Shown: positions 41,129-50,300 of the stretch, piece by piece
How the letters are laid out: every line of letters begins with the position of its first letter
Numbering within the stretch: position 1 is the stretch's first letter
Source: Bacillota bacterium
GTDB lineage: Bacteria; Bacillota; Clostridia; DSM-8532
Length of the DNA: 64,000 nt
Direction: 5' to 3'
Assembly: GCA_023443745.1 (NCBI GenBank)
Contig: JAEZTB010000042.1
Span: forward strand, 558,001-622,000
The notes under the pieces: model-generated
What the model was told of the DNA's origin: nothing
What the model saw: only the letters and a program-made list of their open reading frames with translations
The model's database searches: none
Position numbers and translations under genes: made by a program

Positions 41129-42058
41129 CTATATTTTTTCAATCTTTTCCTTACCAGGCTCATACGGTTCATATCCCAGGCGCGTGAAGAATCCTCGCAC
41201 ATGCTTAATACCTATATCCTTTTGCCAATCGGGCGCCTCATCTCCGCGAATAGTACCAAATTCATCTTCAAACTCTTTTATTGATGCAAATTCTTTGGAT
41301 AGAGTGTTGGCATTTTTCAAGTAGGAGCCGGGCATGAGGGATAGACCCGCCGTTGCCCTCTGTGGAAATAAGTAGGAGACGCTGATGGCTACAGGGCCTT
41401 CTATTTTAAAGGGTTTTATGTCTTGGAGATGAGAAAGGGCCTGTTTAATGCCAAACCCGCTTGCCTTAGCAGCATCATGAGGAGTCATGGAGTTAGCCGT
41501 AAAATAATTGATAGAATGCTTGACGGCTGTTGTTTCAACGTTTGGAATCAGTTCTTTGATTTCTTCACAAGCACTGTCATCACCTGACAAGTAAATCACC
41601 GGAACATTGTGCATACCGGCAATTGTACAGAAAATACCTATTTCACCAACAGCCAGATCATTTATGAAAACCCCTTCAAGGGCACTGTAATGTCGGGAAA
41701 AAGGGTGCGGTAAAATAGTATGGCGATTGACACCCTTCTCTTTTCCACCGGCCATTGCGTGCTGCCCAAGCATAACGGCAAAATCGAAGCTGCTGTCCAG
41801 TCCTTCGGTCAGAATACACTTGTTAAACTCCCCATGAATAACACGGATGTTCATATCTTTTGGAAGCTCCAGGTATTTCATACCCAGCACATGGGGGGTG
41901 TTTAAAGTAATCTCATCGTATCCTGCATTGAAAATTTCAGGCAGAACAGCTTGCAGTTCCAATATTGCCGACTCATGGGTAATGGCATAAGCCCCTTCGT
42001 ATCGACCGAAACCACAGGCCTGTCCTTCGAAATCCAACAAAACATAAGCTCGCTTCAT
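41129..42058 (-). CDS. M55-family D-aminopeptidase-like protein (DppA type), copy 2
   Basis: 309 residues. Metal ligands Asp9 and Glu11 (LDFEG), His56, His100 (GQHAMAG) and Glu139 (AVGEIGI), with His113 (NRHTILP) as likely catalytic His; all five match DppA. No signal peptide, so it acts on peptides or amides in the cytoplasm. Starts 24 bases after the nitrilase gene. With copy 1 at 26478 the operon has two such enzymes, an unusual dose for a sugar locus, pointing to D-amino acid or amide groups on the imported glycan. Confidence 0.9.
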   Translation of the reverse strand: MKRAYVLLDFEGQACGFGRYEGAYAITHESAILELQAVLPEIFNAGYDEITLNTPHVLGMKYLELPKDMNIRVIHGEFNKCILTEGLDSSFDFAVMLGQHAMAGGKEKGVNRHTILPHPFSRHYSALEGVFINDLAVGEIGIFCTIAGMHNVPVIYLSGDDSACEEIKELIPNVETTAVKHSINYFTANSMTPHDAAKASGFGIKQALSHLQDIKPFKIEGPVAISVSYLFPQRATAGLSLMPGSYLKNANTLSKEFASIKEFEDEFGTIRGDEAPDWQKDIGIKHVRGFFTRLGYEPYEPGKEKIEKI

Positions 42059-42082
42059 TCCTTACCTACCTTATCATCAGGA

Positions 42083-43801
42083 CTATTTCAGGCTGGTCAA
42101 AGCTTTATATAGTTCCGGTCTGCGTGCTTTCATCAGTCGTTCCCTGAAATTGTAGCTCCGTTTGACCATTCCGTCTTCATAAACAAAACTCTCATGGTTA
42201 ATAACAGCATCCACATCAACCTGAGCCGTATATAGACCTTCGCGGTCATAACCGCTGGCGAAGATTGTTTCACCTGTAGGATCAATGATATTTGTTCTGT
42301 GTACAACCTGTGAGGATGGGAAGTTACTCATTAAAACGGCAACGCCGTTTTCGATAGCAAAGGCACGGGTCATACCTTCATTGACGTGCGCCGCATCCGC
42401 TCCCCAGCTCTGGGATTGTAAAATAATTAATTCTGCACCTTTAAGGGCATAGATGCGCGGAATTTCCTGGCAGTAGGCATCTGCACATACCATTACGCCT
42501 ATGGTCCCAAAATCCAGCTCTACAACGGGCAGTTCCTTGCCGACCTTGTCGATTTTATCGTACATGAAACAAAGTCCGTTGACCTTTTCGTATGCATAGA
42601 TCTCTTCACCGTTTCTGTCAAATAAAACTGATGTGTTGCGTTCTTCTATTTCCTGGTTTATCAATATGTAGCAATGGTTTTCTGCAGCAATTTTTGCGTA
42701 CTTTGCCTTCAGCTCGTCGGTCAGGGTATTCGTCGTGGCAGACAGCTCCGAGAAAATGACCATATCGGAATATTCGGCCGCCTTTCTCATATAGGCAAAT
42801 AATTTTTGGAAGTTGATGGTTTGATTCGGATCATTGCTCCAATCCCCTACAGTATCACGATAGGTCATATGGGCAAAGGTAATGATGGGATTTTTGACCG
42901 GATAGTTCTTCTTTGTAAAAGTGAATGATTTGGCTAGATCGTCGAACACCCCTCGCTCATTTTGGTGCCATACGGGGTGCCCAAGTCCAAAGATGTGCTT
43001 CTTGCTTTCTCGCTTCATTTTCATTGGCAATGCGCAGATGGCGGCTCCCGCATCTCTTCCTGAGCAGCAAATGAGTTCGCCCCGCAAATCGTATACGGAT
43101 GCTCTACCGGGCAGCAGTCCAAGACCGTTGGAATTCATATTGTCGGGATTGCCGATTTTACCGTAATCCTCTGGTGTTGATCCGTGTAAAGCATCATAAT
43201 TAGTAGTCATATACATGGGCTTGTCACTGGCATAAGCCGATGATACAACAAACATGAAGTCCATGACTGCTCTCTCGTGGAGCAAGCGTTGAATTTGTGT
43301 ATCATCCCGCAAGGGTTCAATGCCTAGGCTGCAAAGTAAGATTTCAGCTCCGAAAAGTGAATAGCTCTCGGCCACTTCAGGAAAATAGAGATCAGTCCCC
43401 ACTAAAAGAGCGATTTTACCAAAATCCAGTTCAAACACCGGGAACTTATCCCCTAAAGAGAGCGGTGGGTCGATACCATCAATTCGATGGGTCTTTTGGT
43501 ACTGTCCGCAGGGCTTTCCGCTCCTGTCCAGAATTTCGGAGATAGAATACCCGTTTTCATAAAAATTGTATACAACATAACACTTATTTTCTTTTGCAAA
43601 ATGGATTAACAGGTTTCTCTTTTCATCCGCTGCGGCGTCATCTTTACCTAATACATACTGGGGCATAAGCACAAGATCGATTTTATTGTCTTCGATCCCC
43701 TCAAGCGCTCGCTGCACCTCTGCCAGGCTAACCATAGGCAACGCAAAATTTTTCTCATTGATACCCATTGACAATGCTGATATTATCGGTTTCCCTGTCA
43801 T
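42083..43801 (-). CDS. Tandem nitrilase-superfamily protein with one degenerate and one intact domain
   Basis: 572 residues, about twice a normal nitrilase. Domain 2 (about 305-560) keeps the catalytic triad Glu352 (VIFSELS), Lys406 (YAYEKVN) and Cys439 (GVMVCAD). Domain 1 (1-300) keeps the Lys103 (YQKTHR) but has Gln48 in place of the Glu (LVLMPQ) and Gly135 in place of the nucleophile Cys (LLVGTDLYFPE), so it should be inactive and may be structural or substrate-binding. Nitrilase-fold hydrolases cleave amides or nitriles. No signal peptide. ATG with AGGAGG; first gene of the 18-kb operon, with a strong promoter upstream. Confidence 0.88.
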   Translation of the reverse strand: MTGKPIISALSMGINEKNFALPMVSLAEVQRALEGIEDNKIDLVLMPQYVLGKDDAAADEKRNLLIHFAKENKCYVVYNFYENGYSISEILDRSGKPCGQYQKTHRIDGIDPPLSLGDKFPVFELDFGKIALLVGTDLYFPEVAESYSLFGAEILLCSLGIEPLRDDTQIQRLLHERAVMDFMFVVSSAYASDKPMYMTTNYDALHGSTPEDYGKIGNPDNMNSNGLGLLPGRASVYDLRGELICCSGRDAGAAICALPMKMKRESKKHIFGLGHPVWHQNERGVFDDLAKSFTFTKKNYPVKNPIITFAHMTYRDTVGDWSNDPNQTINFQKLFAYMRKAAEYSDMVIFSELSATTNTLTDELKAKYAKIAAENHCYILINQEIEERNTSVLFDRNGEEIYAYEKVNGLCFMYDKIDKVGKELPVVELDFGTIGVMVCADAYCQEIPRIYALKGAELIILQSQSWGADAAHVNEGMTRAFAIENGVAVLMSNFPSSQVVHRTNIIDPTGETIFASGYDREGLYTAQVDVDAVINHESFVYEDGMVKRSYNFRERLMKARRPELYKALTSLK

Positions 43802-43888
43802 AGAATTTTCCTCCTATAACTATTTCAAGAAATGTTGAGACTCTAAGAAAAAATGAAGTACAAAGTTTGGATAGGTTGTTTAACGTCT

Positions 43889-43900
43889 AACATGTGTTAA
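43889..43900. promoter_or_regulatory. Candidate operator downstream of the nitrilase operon promoter
   Basis: TAACATGTGTTA, a dyad with 5-base arms, directly next to the -10 box at 43905 on the transcript side. A repressor bound here would block initiation. Confidence 0.4.
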
Positions 43901-43904
43901 TAAA

Positions 43905-43933
43905 ATGATACATCCTTTTTGCTAAATTGTCAA
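43905..43933 (-). promoter_or_regulatory. Sigma-A promoter of the large catabolic operon
   Basis: Minus strand TTGACA (43928-43933), 17-base spacer, TATCAT (43905-43910). Leader of about 100 bases to the nitrilase ATG at 43801. No other convincing promoter was found between here and 25368, so twelve genes may share it. The rest of the 291-base gap 43802-44092 shows nothing else clear. Confidence 0.78.
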
Positions 43934-44092
43934 CACGGCATTTCTTCTTTTTTTGTTATTTTGCATAGAAATAGAGTTAGCTATTTGTTCCATTTGTGTA
44001 AATATTATCGGATTCATGGGTATTTTCCCGGAAGTGTGACAGACTTATCTATATTGTTGGATAACTAACATACAGAAAGTGTAGAAGCTTTT

Positions 44093-45430
44093 TCAATTAC
44101 CCGTTCTTTTTTGCAAGATTTTGATTATATATACCGAAACAAGCATAACTAAAGCTGTAATAAGTAAGATATACTGCTTGTTTTGCATGGTCATCCCAAG
44201 AAAATTAACGTTCATACCTTCAGTATCTTTGATGAGCTCTCTGCCAAAGGATGTGCCTGCAAAAGCAGCCAGGTTACTCATGGATGCATAGAATCCAATA
44301 TAATTGGTCTGATTTGCTTCCGGAAGATTGATGTAAGGCGCATTTGCAAACACTATATTAATGCCCGGAGCAAAAATAAAGGCAAAAATCATCGTCAGCG
44401 GATACAAATATAGAAGAGTCTCTCTTGTAACAAAAGCCAGACCGAAATAATGTACTAGATAAATCCCCATTGCGAAATAAAGCGTTTTGAACCAGGAGGT
44501 CTCTCTGATTCTCCTGCTCCACATGGGAGTAAATAATATAATCAGCGGTATATTAAGCATATTGATGAGATTGAGATAGGAATACTGCACATTAAGATCC
44601 TTCAACATATATACCGTGTAATATGGACCGGGTATGTTGGCCGAGAAGCTCCATAAGCAGGCTATAAATACCGTAATAAGATATTTTTTTTGCCTGAAAG
44701 GATCGATGAAAATTCGTTTTATATTTAGGGAAGCATCTCTTTTAACATTGGGATATTCTTTAACTTTAAGAAGGAAATAAATATCCAGTACGGCAAGCAG
44801 CAGCGCAAAGATTCTTAATAGCTGAAGACCCAGCATTTCATTGCCGTTTTCTTTAAACACATCCACCAGCTTGCTCAGACTTAGAACAATAATATATTGT
44901 ATTACTCCATTGGTTAAGCTGTAAAAAGAAAAGTACTTTACCCTCAAGCTCTCCGGGATACTTTTAATATGCCATACAGACACTCCCGGGGAAAGAATGG
45001 CGTTAAAAATATTGACAACCAGTATAACGATCATAATTGCGATTAATTTCGCTTGATATTGTATACCGGATACCGATACTAAACTAATAACCGCAATATT
45101 GAGTATGTATAGGATACTTTTTCCGACAATCAGAAACTTTTTGCGTTTTTCGACCCTCTCGATGATGAGCGGGGATAAGATTTGAAGTGTATTGCCTATG
45201 AAACCTATCATGGTAACAGTACCCATCATTAAATCATCTGCATGAAGCAGAAGCAGCAAACCGGTGAAAAAGTTGCCCCCCACAATGTTAGCAATGATTC
45301 CTGATGTATAATTTGATGCGGCAACATGCATTCGGCTTGCGCCCATCTCACTTTTCGGGTCAAACACGCTGTTGATGGAATACCGCATTTTATTCTGGAA
45401 AGCCGCTAGAAGGGTTTTCAGTTTAGCCAT
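44093..45430 (-). CDS. MFS-type transporter
   Basis: 445 residues, about twelve membrane segments, with the MFS-like basic loop ERVEKRKKFLIVGK between segments and a second half beginning near 225 after the loop VKRDASLNIKRIFIDPFRQKKY. It looks like the branch of MFS proteins found in Firmicute sugar loci (sometimes labelled as sugar or drug permeases). ATG with AAGGTG upstream, 31 bases after the EamA pair. It may export or import a breakdown product; direction and substrate are unknown. Confidence 0.82.
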   Translation of the reverse strand: MAKLKTLLAAFQNKMRYSINSVFDPKSEMGASRMHVAASNYTSGIIANIVGGNFFTGLLLLLHADDLMMGTVTMIGFIGNTLQILSPLIIERVEKRKKFLIVGKSILYILNIAVISLVSVSGIQYQAKLIAIMIVILVVNIFNAILSPGVSVWHIKSIPESLRVKYFSFYSLTNGVIQYIIVLSLSKLVDVFKENGNEMLGLQLLRIFALLLAVLDIYFLLKVKEYPNVKRDASLNIKRIFIDPFRQKKYLITVFIACLWSFSANIPGPYYTVYMLKDLNVQYSYLNLINMLNIPLIILFTPMWSRRIRETSWFKTLYFAMGIYLVHYFGLAFVTRETLLYLYPLTMIFAFIFAPGINIVFANAPYINLPEANQTNYIGFYASMSNLAAFAGTSFGRELIKDTEGMNVNFLGMTMQNKQYILLITALVMLVSVYIIKILQKRTGN

Positions 45431-45461
45431 ATTTTCACCTTAAGAAGAGCCCCACAAAATT

Positions 45462-45878
45462 TTAAATACACAGGAAGGTTACAGACAATATACCTACGAA
45501 AAGGGCAGCAACCATTCTTTTTTGGATCTTTTCCTTGAAAATGACTACCGAGCCGATAGTAACCGTAATAATACTGCCGATACTGAATAAAGGTATTATG
45601 AATGACGACGGAAAAATGCCCATAAGCGCAGTATATAAATATGAACCCAGATAGCTTAAAATCCCTCCGGCCAGCCCGTATGCCATGGTTTTAATCTTAA
45701 CGGGATACCTTTTGGCCAAAATGATGGCAAGACAGACGGCAAAGCCCATCAAATAAGTGATTCCAAGGTAAATGTTAATATAGGAATCCAGTTTCAAAAT
45801 AGTGACATATCTTTGAAATATGAGAACCATTCCATTAAGCGTCATACACATAAATGCAAATATGGTCCACTTCTTCAT
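45462..45878 (-). CDS. Half-size EamA/DMT-family transporter subunit B
   Basis: 138 residues with about four to five membrane segments (for example YINIYLGITYLMGFAVCLAIIL and SFIIPLFSIGSIITVTIGSVVIF) and the end-of-repeat pattern GSVVIFKEKIQKRMVAALFVGIL typical of one EamA half. Full EamA proteins are about 300 residues with two such halves in one chain. The ATG overlaps the stop of subunit A by four bases. The two are therefore likely to pair as a heterodimer equivalent to one full transporter. Confidence 0.82.
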   Translation of the reverse strand: MKKWTIFAFMCMTLNGMVLIFQRYVTILKLDSYINIYLGITYLMGFAVCLAIILAKRYPVKIKTMAYGLAGGILSYLGSYLYTALMGIFPSSFIIPLFSIGSIITVTIGSVVIFKEKIQKRMVAALFVGILSVTFLCI

Positions 45879-46306
45879 AGGGCCTCCTCTTTGCCGGCAA
45901 AGTTCAGCATAAATATAAAGACAATAAATAGAATGATTCCAATGTACTTTGTTACAGTAATCTTTTCGTGGAAAACAACGATTGAATAGATAATAGGAAT
46001 CAGGGTGGACAGATTCCCTATGATATTGATTACTGACAGCTTGCCGCCCGTCTTCAAAGCTGCCAATTGAGATAAAAAGCTGCCGACGCTTGCAATCCCC
46101 GCAACAACCGACAGGCTCAATACGGCTGAAGGAAATGCCCTTATACCGTCATTTGAAACTGCAGTCACTAGACAGAGCAAAAAACCTACAAAATATAAAG
46201 AAGCGGTAAAAGAAAAAATATTGCATTTGTCAATTTGCGACTTATTTACAATAAAGGAAAATCCGCTGAAACAGAGGATTCCAAGAAATATGCCCAAAAT
46301 CTCCAT
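45875..46306 (-). CDS. Half-size EamA/DMT-family transporter subunit A
   Basis: 143 residues, four to five membrane segments, with the EamA end pattern LIPIIYSIVVFHEKITVTKYIGIILFIV (shown as recognised). ATG directly after the stop of the NodB-like gene and 4-base overlap with subunit B. Small-molecule export is the usual role in this superfamily; sugars, amino acids or drugs are all possible. Confidence 0.82.
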   Translation of the reverse strand: MEILGIFLGILCFSGFSFIVNKSQIDKCNIFSFTASLYFVGFLLCLVTAVSNDGIRAFPSAVLSLSVVAGIASVGSFLSQLAALKTGGKLSVINIIGNLSTLIPIIYSIVVFHEKITVTKYIGIILFIVFIFMLNFAGKEEAL

Positions 46307-47155
46307 CTATTTTACTCCGCTAGTTTCCGAATATATTCTTTCTGCTTCAGAATCTGTTAGAAATACCACTCCGTTGTCCTTTAGCCAAAGCGAAAACAGT
46401 TCCCACTTTCTGATCACATCAGCATCTATAACGCTGACAGCCCCTTCTTTTGTGAGGTTATACGGGTGAAAATAGCAGCCGATGCAAGGGAATTTTCCCT
46501 GCCGGAATAAAAAATCCATATTCTTGGTAAACAGAGCTTTAAGCTGGTCTAGGGGGATGTAACGATTGATATGAAGCTGAGAATATCCTTCTCCGTTTTT
46601 TTCGTCCCCGCCTATAGCATAGGTAAAAAGCTTTCCGGTTACTCCGACGCGTTTGTAATCGCTCGCATCCATGTACCCCGGCCAGAGATCGGCTCCGATC
46701 CAGTCACAAAACTCATGTTTGATAAATGGAAATGCTCCTCTTTGGGATCTGAACCCTGCCTCAAGCAGCCCGTTTACATCAGAATCATAAACTTCACCCA
46801 TTCCTGCGGAATAGGTTGTGACGGGAAAGCCTAATTTCTTCATTCTATCAAAAGACCATTCAAATACTTTTTCCCTTTGTACTTTGGCTTTACTGATATG
46901 ATGGATATGAACACCCAGTTGACCGCCGCCTGCCAGGATTCTTCCGGCTAATGGGGCAAAATCGTTATAATATGTAATATCAGCGTAAAAATCAATCTTA
47001 CAGTACCAGATCATTTTCCCATCAACGATATATTGGCTGGCATCAATGATTTCTTCGCTTATTTTTTCGAAGTAATCCTTGCCTTCTGTCACATGGTGCG
47101 GAGTGTAATCGCCTCTGGATTCCCAGTCGCAGGAGAATATAACGGAGGGCCTCAT
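46307..47155 (-). CDS. NodB-fold polysaccharide deacetylase-like protein
   Basis: 282 residues, no signal peptide. It begins with the metal-binding Asp motif VIFSCDWESRGDY (the Asp in CDWE), has the His pair in LGVHIHHISKA and a late HPYNL motif, in the order expected of NodB-fold carbohydrate esterases, but overall similarity to characterised deacetylases is low. It could deacetylate an intracellular sugar or be a non-catalytic homologue. First gene of a four-gene unit with the two EamA halves and the MFS transporter; weak ribosome site (AAGGATGCG). A promoter lies about 50-90 bases upstream. Confidence 0.72.
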   Translation of the reverse strand: MRPSVIFSCDWESRGDYTPHHVTEGKDYFEKISEEIIDASQYIVDGKMIWYCKIDFYADITYYNDFAPLAGRILAGGGQLGVHIHHISKAKVQREKVFEWSFDRMKKLGFPVTTYSAGMGEVYDSDVNGLLEAGFRSQRGAFPFIKHEFCDWIGADLWPGYMDASDYKRVGVTGKLFTYAIGGDEKNGEGYSQLHINRYIPLDQLKALFTKNMDFLFRQGKFPCIGCYFHPYNLTKEGAVSVIDADVIRKWELFSLWLKDNGVVFLTDSEAERIYSETSGVK

Positions 47156-47200
47156 ATAATCGCATCCTTATAGATCTTTTTACAAATCATGTTGTTGGTC

Positions 47201-47246
47201 ATCATATATCTACTTTTACCTTATATCAACTCGATTTGTTTGTCAA
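47201..47246 (-). promoter_or_regulatory. Overlapping sigma-A-like promoters for the NodB-EamA-MFS unit
   Basis: Minus strand: TTGATA (47224-47229) with a 17-base spacer to TATGAT (47201-47206). A second TTGACA (47241-47246) lies just upstream and could use a weaker -10 box, TAAGGT. Confidence 0.55.
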
Positions 47247-47264
47247 TGATATTTTCCCACTTAC

Positions 47265-47300
47265 AGAAAAAGGGCCTGAGTCTTAGACTCAAAGCCCTTC
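47265..47300 (-). terminator. Terminator of the large secreted-protein gene
   Basis: On the minus strand GGGCTTTGAGTC-TAA-GACTCAGGCCC followed by TTTTT, starting about 20 bases after the stop at 47322. A textbook intrinsic terminator. Confidence 0.9.
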
Positions 47301-47321
47301 TCCAAAATCATTTTTCTTAGG

Positions 47322-50300
47322 TTACCCTTTAAGCCATGATTCGATCAGACTTTCAGCTGACCTATTCAAAGCATCCCTGCAATCACTTGTTATATTTTTA
47401 TCCATACCCTGATTGTTCAGATGCTTAATGAAGTCTTCCATATGCTTTACCGCCTGTTCTTTACTGCCTTTATCGAGCTGATGCTGAGCCTGTTTGATAC
47501 TGTTGGTCAGTTGGCTTACCAGAGGGCCCGATAAATCCCCCGTTTCAACAAACTTATTCAGCAGTTGGCTAGTCGAGCCTAAGAGAGAACCACGGTCCTG
47601 ACCATCAACGAAGTGAAGTGCACCGTCGCCGGCAGCAACGATAATCTCAGTGAAGCCATCGTTGTCAACATCTGCAACAACCGGTATGGAAAGCTTTGTG
47701 CCGCCGCCGATACGCATACTCCATAAAACTCGGCCGTCAGCCGGATTATCTTCACCGTTAAATACGACCAGGTAACCGGTATTTGTTGTGACAATAAATT
47801 CTGCCTTACCATCTCCATCAATATCGTTGGTAACGATATCAACGGCTATAACATTCTGTCCGCCGAATTCAGCCCTCATATCAAATTTCCACTTCACAGC
47901 CTGCTTCACATTATCAAAGGCATAAGCTCCTGCTCTTGCAGCTTGATCCGGGGCAGAGTCAGTCCAAGCCGTACCTTCACCTTCGTAGCAATACATAAAT
48001 CCGGCATATTCCTCGCCTTCAATACCAGTGCTGTACTGTAAGCCGATTTCCATTTTACCGTCTCCGTCAACATCGGCAATACCCTGAAGACGTCGGCCGC
48101 CATTGAGGTCATTATCTCCCCGGTTCTTTACCGTACCGTCGGAATTATAGCCTGTGGGAGGCATAAGGACATGCCATTGGGCATTGGGTACGGGCCATAC
48201 AATCGGCGCCGTTATCAGGTCTCCCTTATAAACTGAGAAGCTGTTGAAGCCGCCGCCTAAAATATGTTCAGATATTCCGTCATTATCAAGGTCGGCAATT
48301 ATCGGGGTTGCATAATAGATATAGCAGTTGGTGGCATCAATCTGCGGGTAGAAGGTATTAAGACTGAATGCTCCGTTTGCTTCACGCTTGATACGCATAT
48401 ATCCTTCAAGTGCAACAAAGTAGATTTCGTTTATGCCGTCTTTATCAATGTCTGCAAGTGAGTAGCTGCCGGGATTCGGAAGAGTCGAACGATCCCATGA
48501 ATTTCCGGAGCCTTTTCCTATCTTGACGGTCAATGGTGAAGCGTAGACCAGATCATGGGTAGAACCGTCAATGATTAGTGTGCGCCCGTTGGGGTAGGTT
48601 GTTGCAACTGAAACGATAATATCGGGAACCTGATCACCTGTTACATCACCTACGATGTAGTCCTGGACTGTAAATACACCCAGTGAATGACCTTCTGTAT
48701 CGTTGACAAGTGCATATTCCCACATCATACTTCCGCTGCCGTTGTGTACCTGGAATACCTTATAAGTATCTCTTATCGTCTGGCTTACAATATCAAGCTT
48801 GCCGTCCCCGTTCATGTCAACCAGAGGAACAACCGATGCTCCGCTGCCTGCAGTTGTCTTGCCATATCCGGGTATGGTAAACATACTCTCCATCTGGCCA
48901 TTTTCCATAACGTACGCATGGATACTGCCGCCAATAGAGAATACCATTTCATTGTAATTGTCACCATCAATATCTCCAACAGTCGGAGCTATGGAAAGCT
49001 CACCGCCGCTGGTCCTTGTCCAAAGGTCTTGCCCCGAAAGCGTTACAAGATGCATAATTCCGCCTGAGGCAGTCGTTGCGTATTTTACATTTGCATTTGT
49101 AAAAATGCCGGTAGGTGAGCCGAGTGCTGAAGCAATTGAAGCAACAACGCTGTATGATCCGTCATTTGCAAACTTCAAGAATTCATAATTACCGTTTCGG
49201 TATAGGATCATCTCGTTCTGTCCGTCATCGTTAACATCTGGTGTATACATTTCGCTATCGCCTGCACCCGAGACCGCGCTTATATTTACCGAAGTTTGTA
49301 TGCTCTTTGACACATAGCTGGCTCCGGTAAGCTCAGTGAGTTTTAGGAAAGCACCATTCTCAAATGTAAATAACTCAAGTGGATTTGTTCCTGCGGGAGT
49401 AACGGTATTTTCCCTTGACATAACGAATACCGGCTTTGTTGAATCAGGAAGGATGAAGGCTATGTCTTTAAGATAATAACCATCAAGTACGGCAATATCA
49501 TTAAACTTCCAGCTTGCAGAATCATAATTCTTTGTATCTGCTACATATACCTTCCAGTTTCCGTTTGTGGCACCGGGTGCATAAGTGTAAGCACCATAAA
49601 CTATTTCATCTATGCCATCTGCATTTACATCAACAACTGAGTTTTTGGTAACCTTCAGATAGGGTATCTTGCCTCCTGCAAATCTTCCGGCAGCGCCATC
49701 ATCGGGATTGGTTTTGCCTGAGTAGCCGAAATACTGGTCGCCAAACAGGCTAAAGTCACCTGAACCGTTATTTTCGTATACGGAAATATGATAGGATACA
49801 CCATCGTTGAGGGCGACTATTTCCTGAACACCATCCCCGTCAATATCCTTAACGACCATATGACCGTAGTTGCGTCCGTTGTCGGCAAGGTGGGGAGTAA
49901 AATCAACACTGTCAATGGGCGCAATTTTAGTCATGCCAGCACTAAATGGCTTTAAAAAAGTAATTTCAGCTCCCTGTACAGAAACAGCCACACGGCCGGG
50001 AGTAGCAGGTGCCGGTGAACCGGTGCCATGAGTTGTGTCGTGAACATCATAGCCGCCATCTGTGTATGGGCCTTCCGAGAATCTAAGTCTGACTTTATTA
50101 TTGGAAGGAACGACAAGTGGGTTCGCTGAGAAATCGAATCCGCTTATTGCTGCTCCGGCATAAGGAGCGGTTGCATACTCGTCCCAGGTCACGCCGTTAT
50201 CATTGGATGTATATAAGGTCAATTTATTATAGAATTGGTTTGTGATTATTTTACCTATAACGCTTGCTGCCGGAAGTTCGATTTCAAGCTCGGAATAGAA

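Noticed and set aside
41032..41202. Extended N-terminus of the binding lipoprotein.
   Set aside because: It would bury the signal peptide and overlap the M55 gene; the ATG at 41031 follows AAGGAGG.
48687..49067. Plus-strand open frame inside the giant secreted-protein gene.
   Set aside because: A shadow of the repetitive Asp/Gly-rich coding sequence; no ribosome site or family signal.
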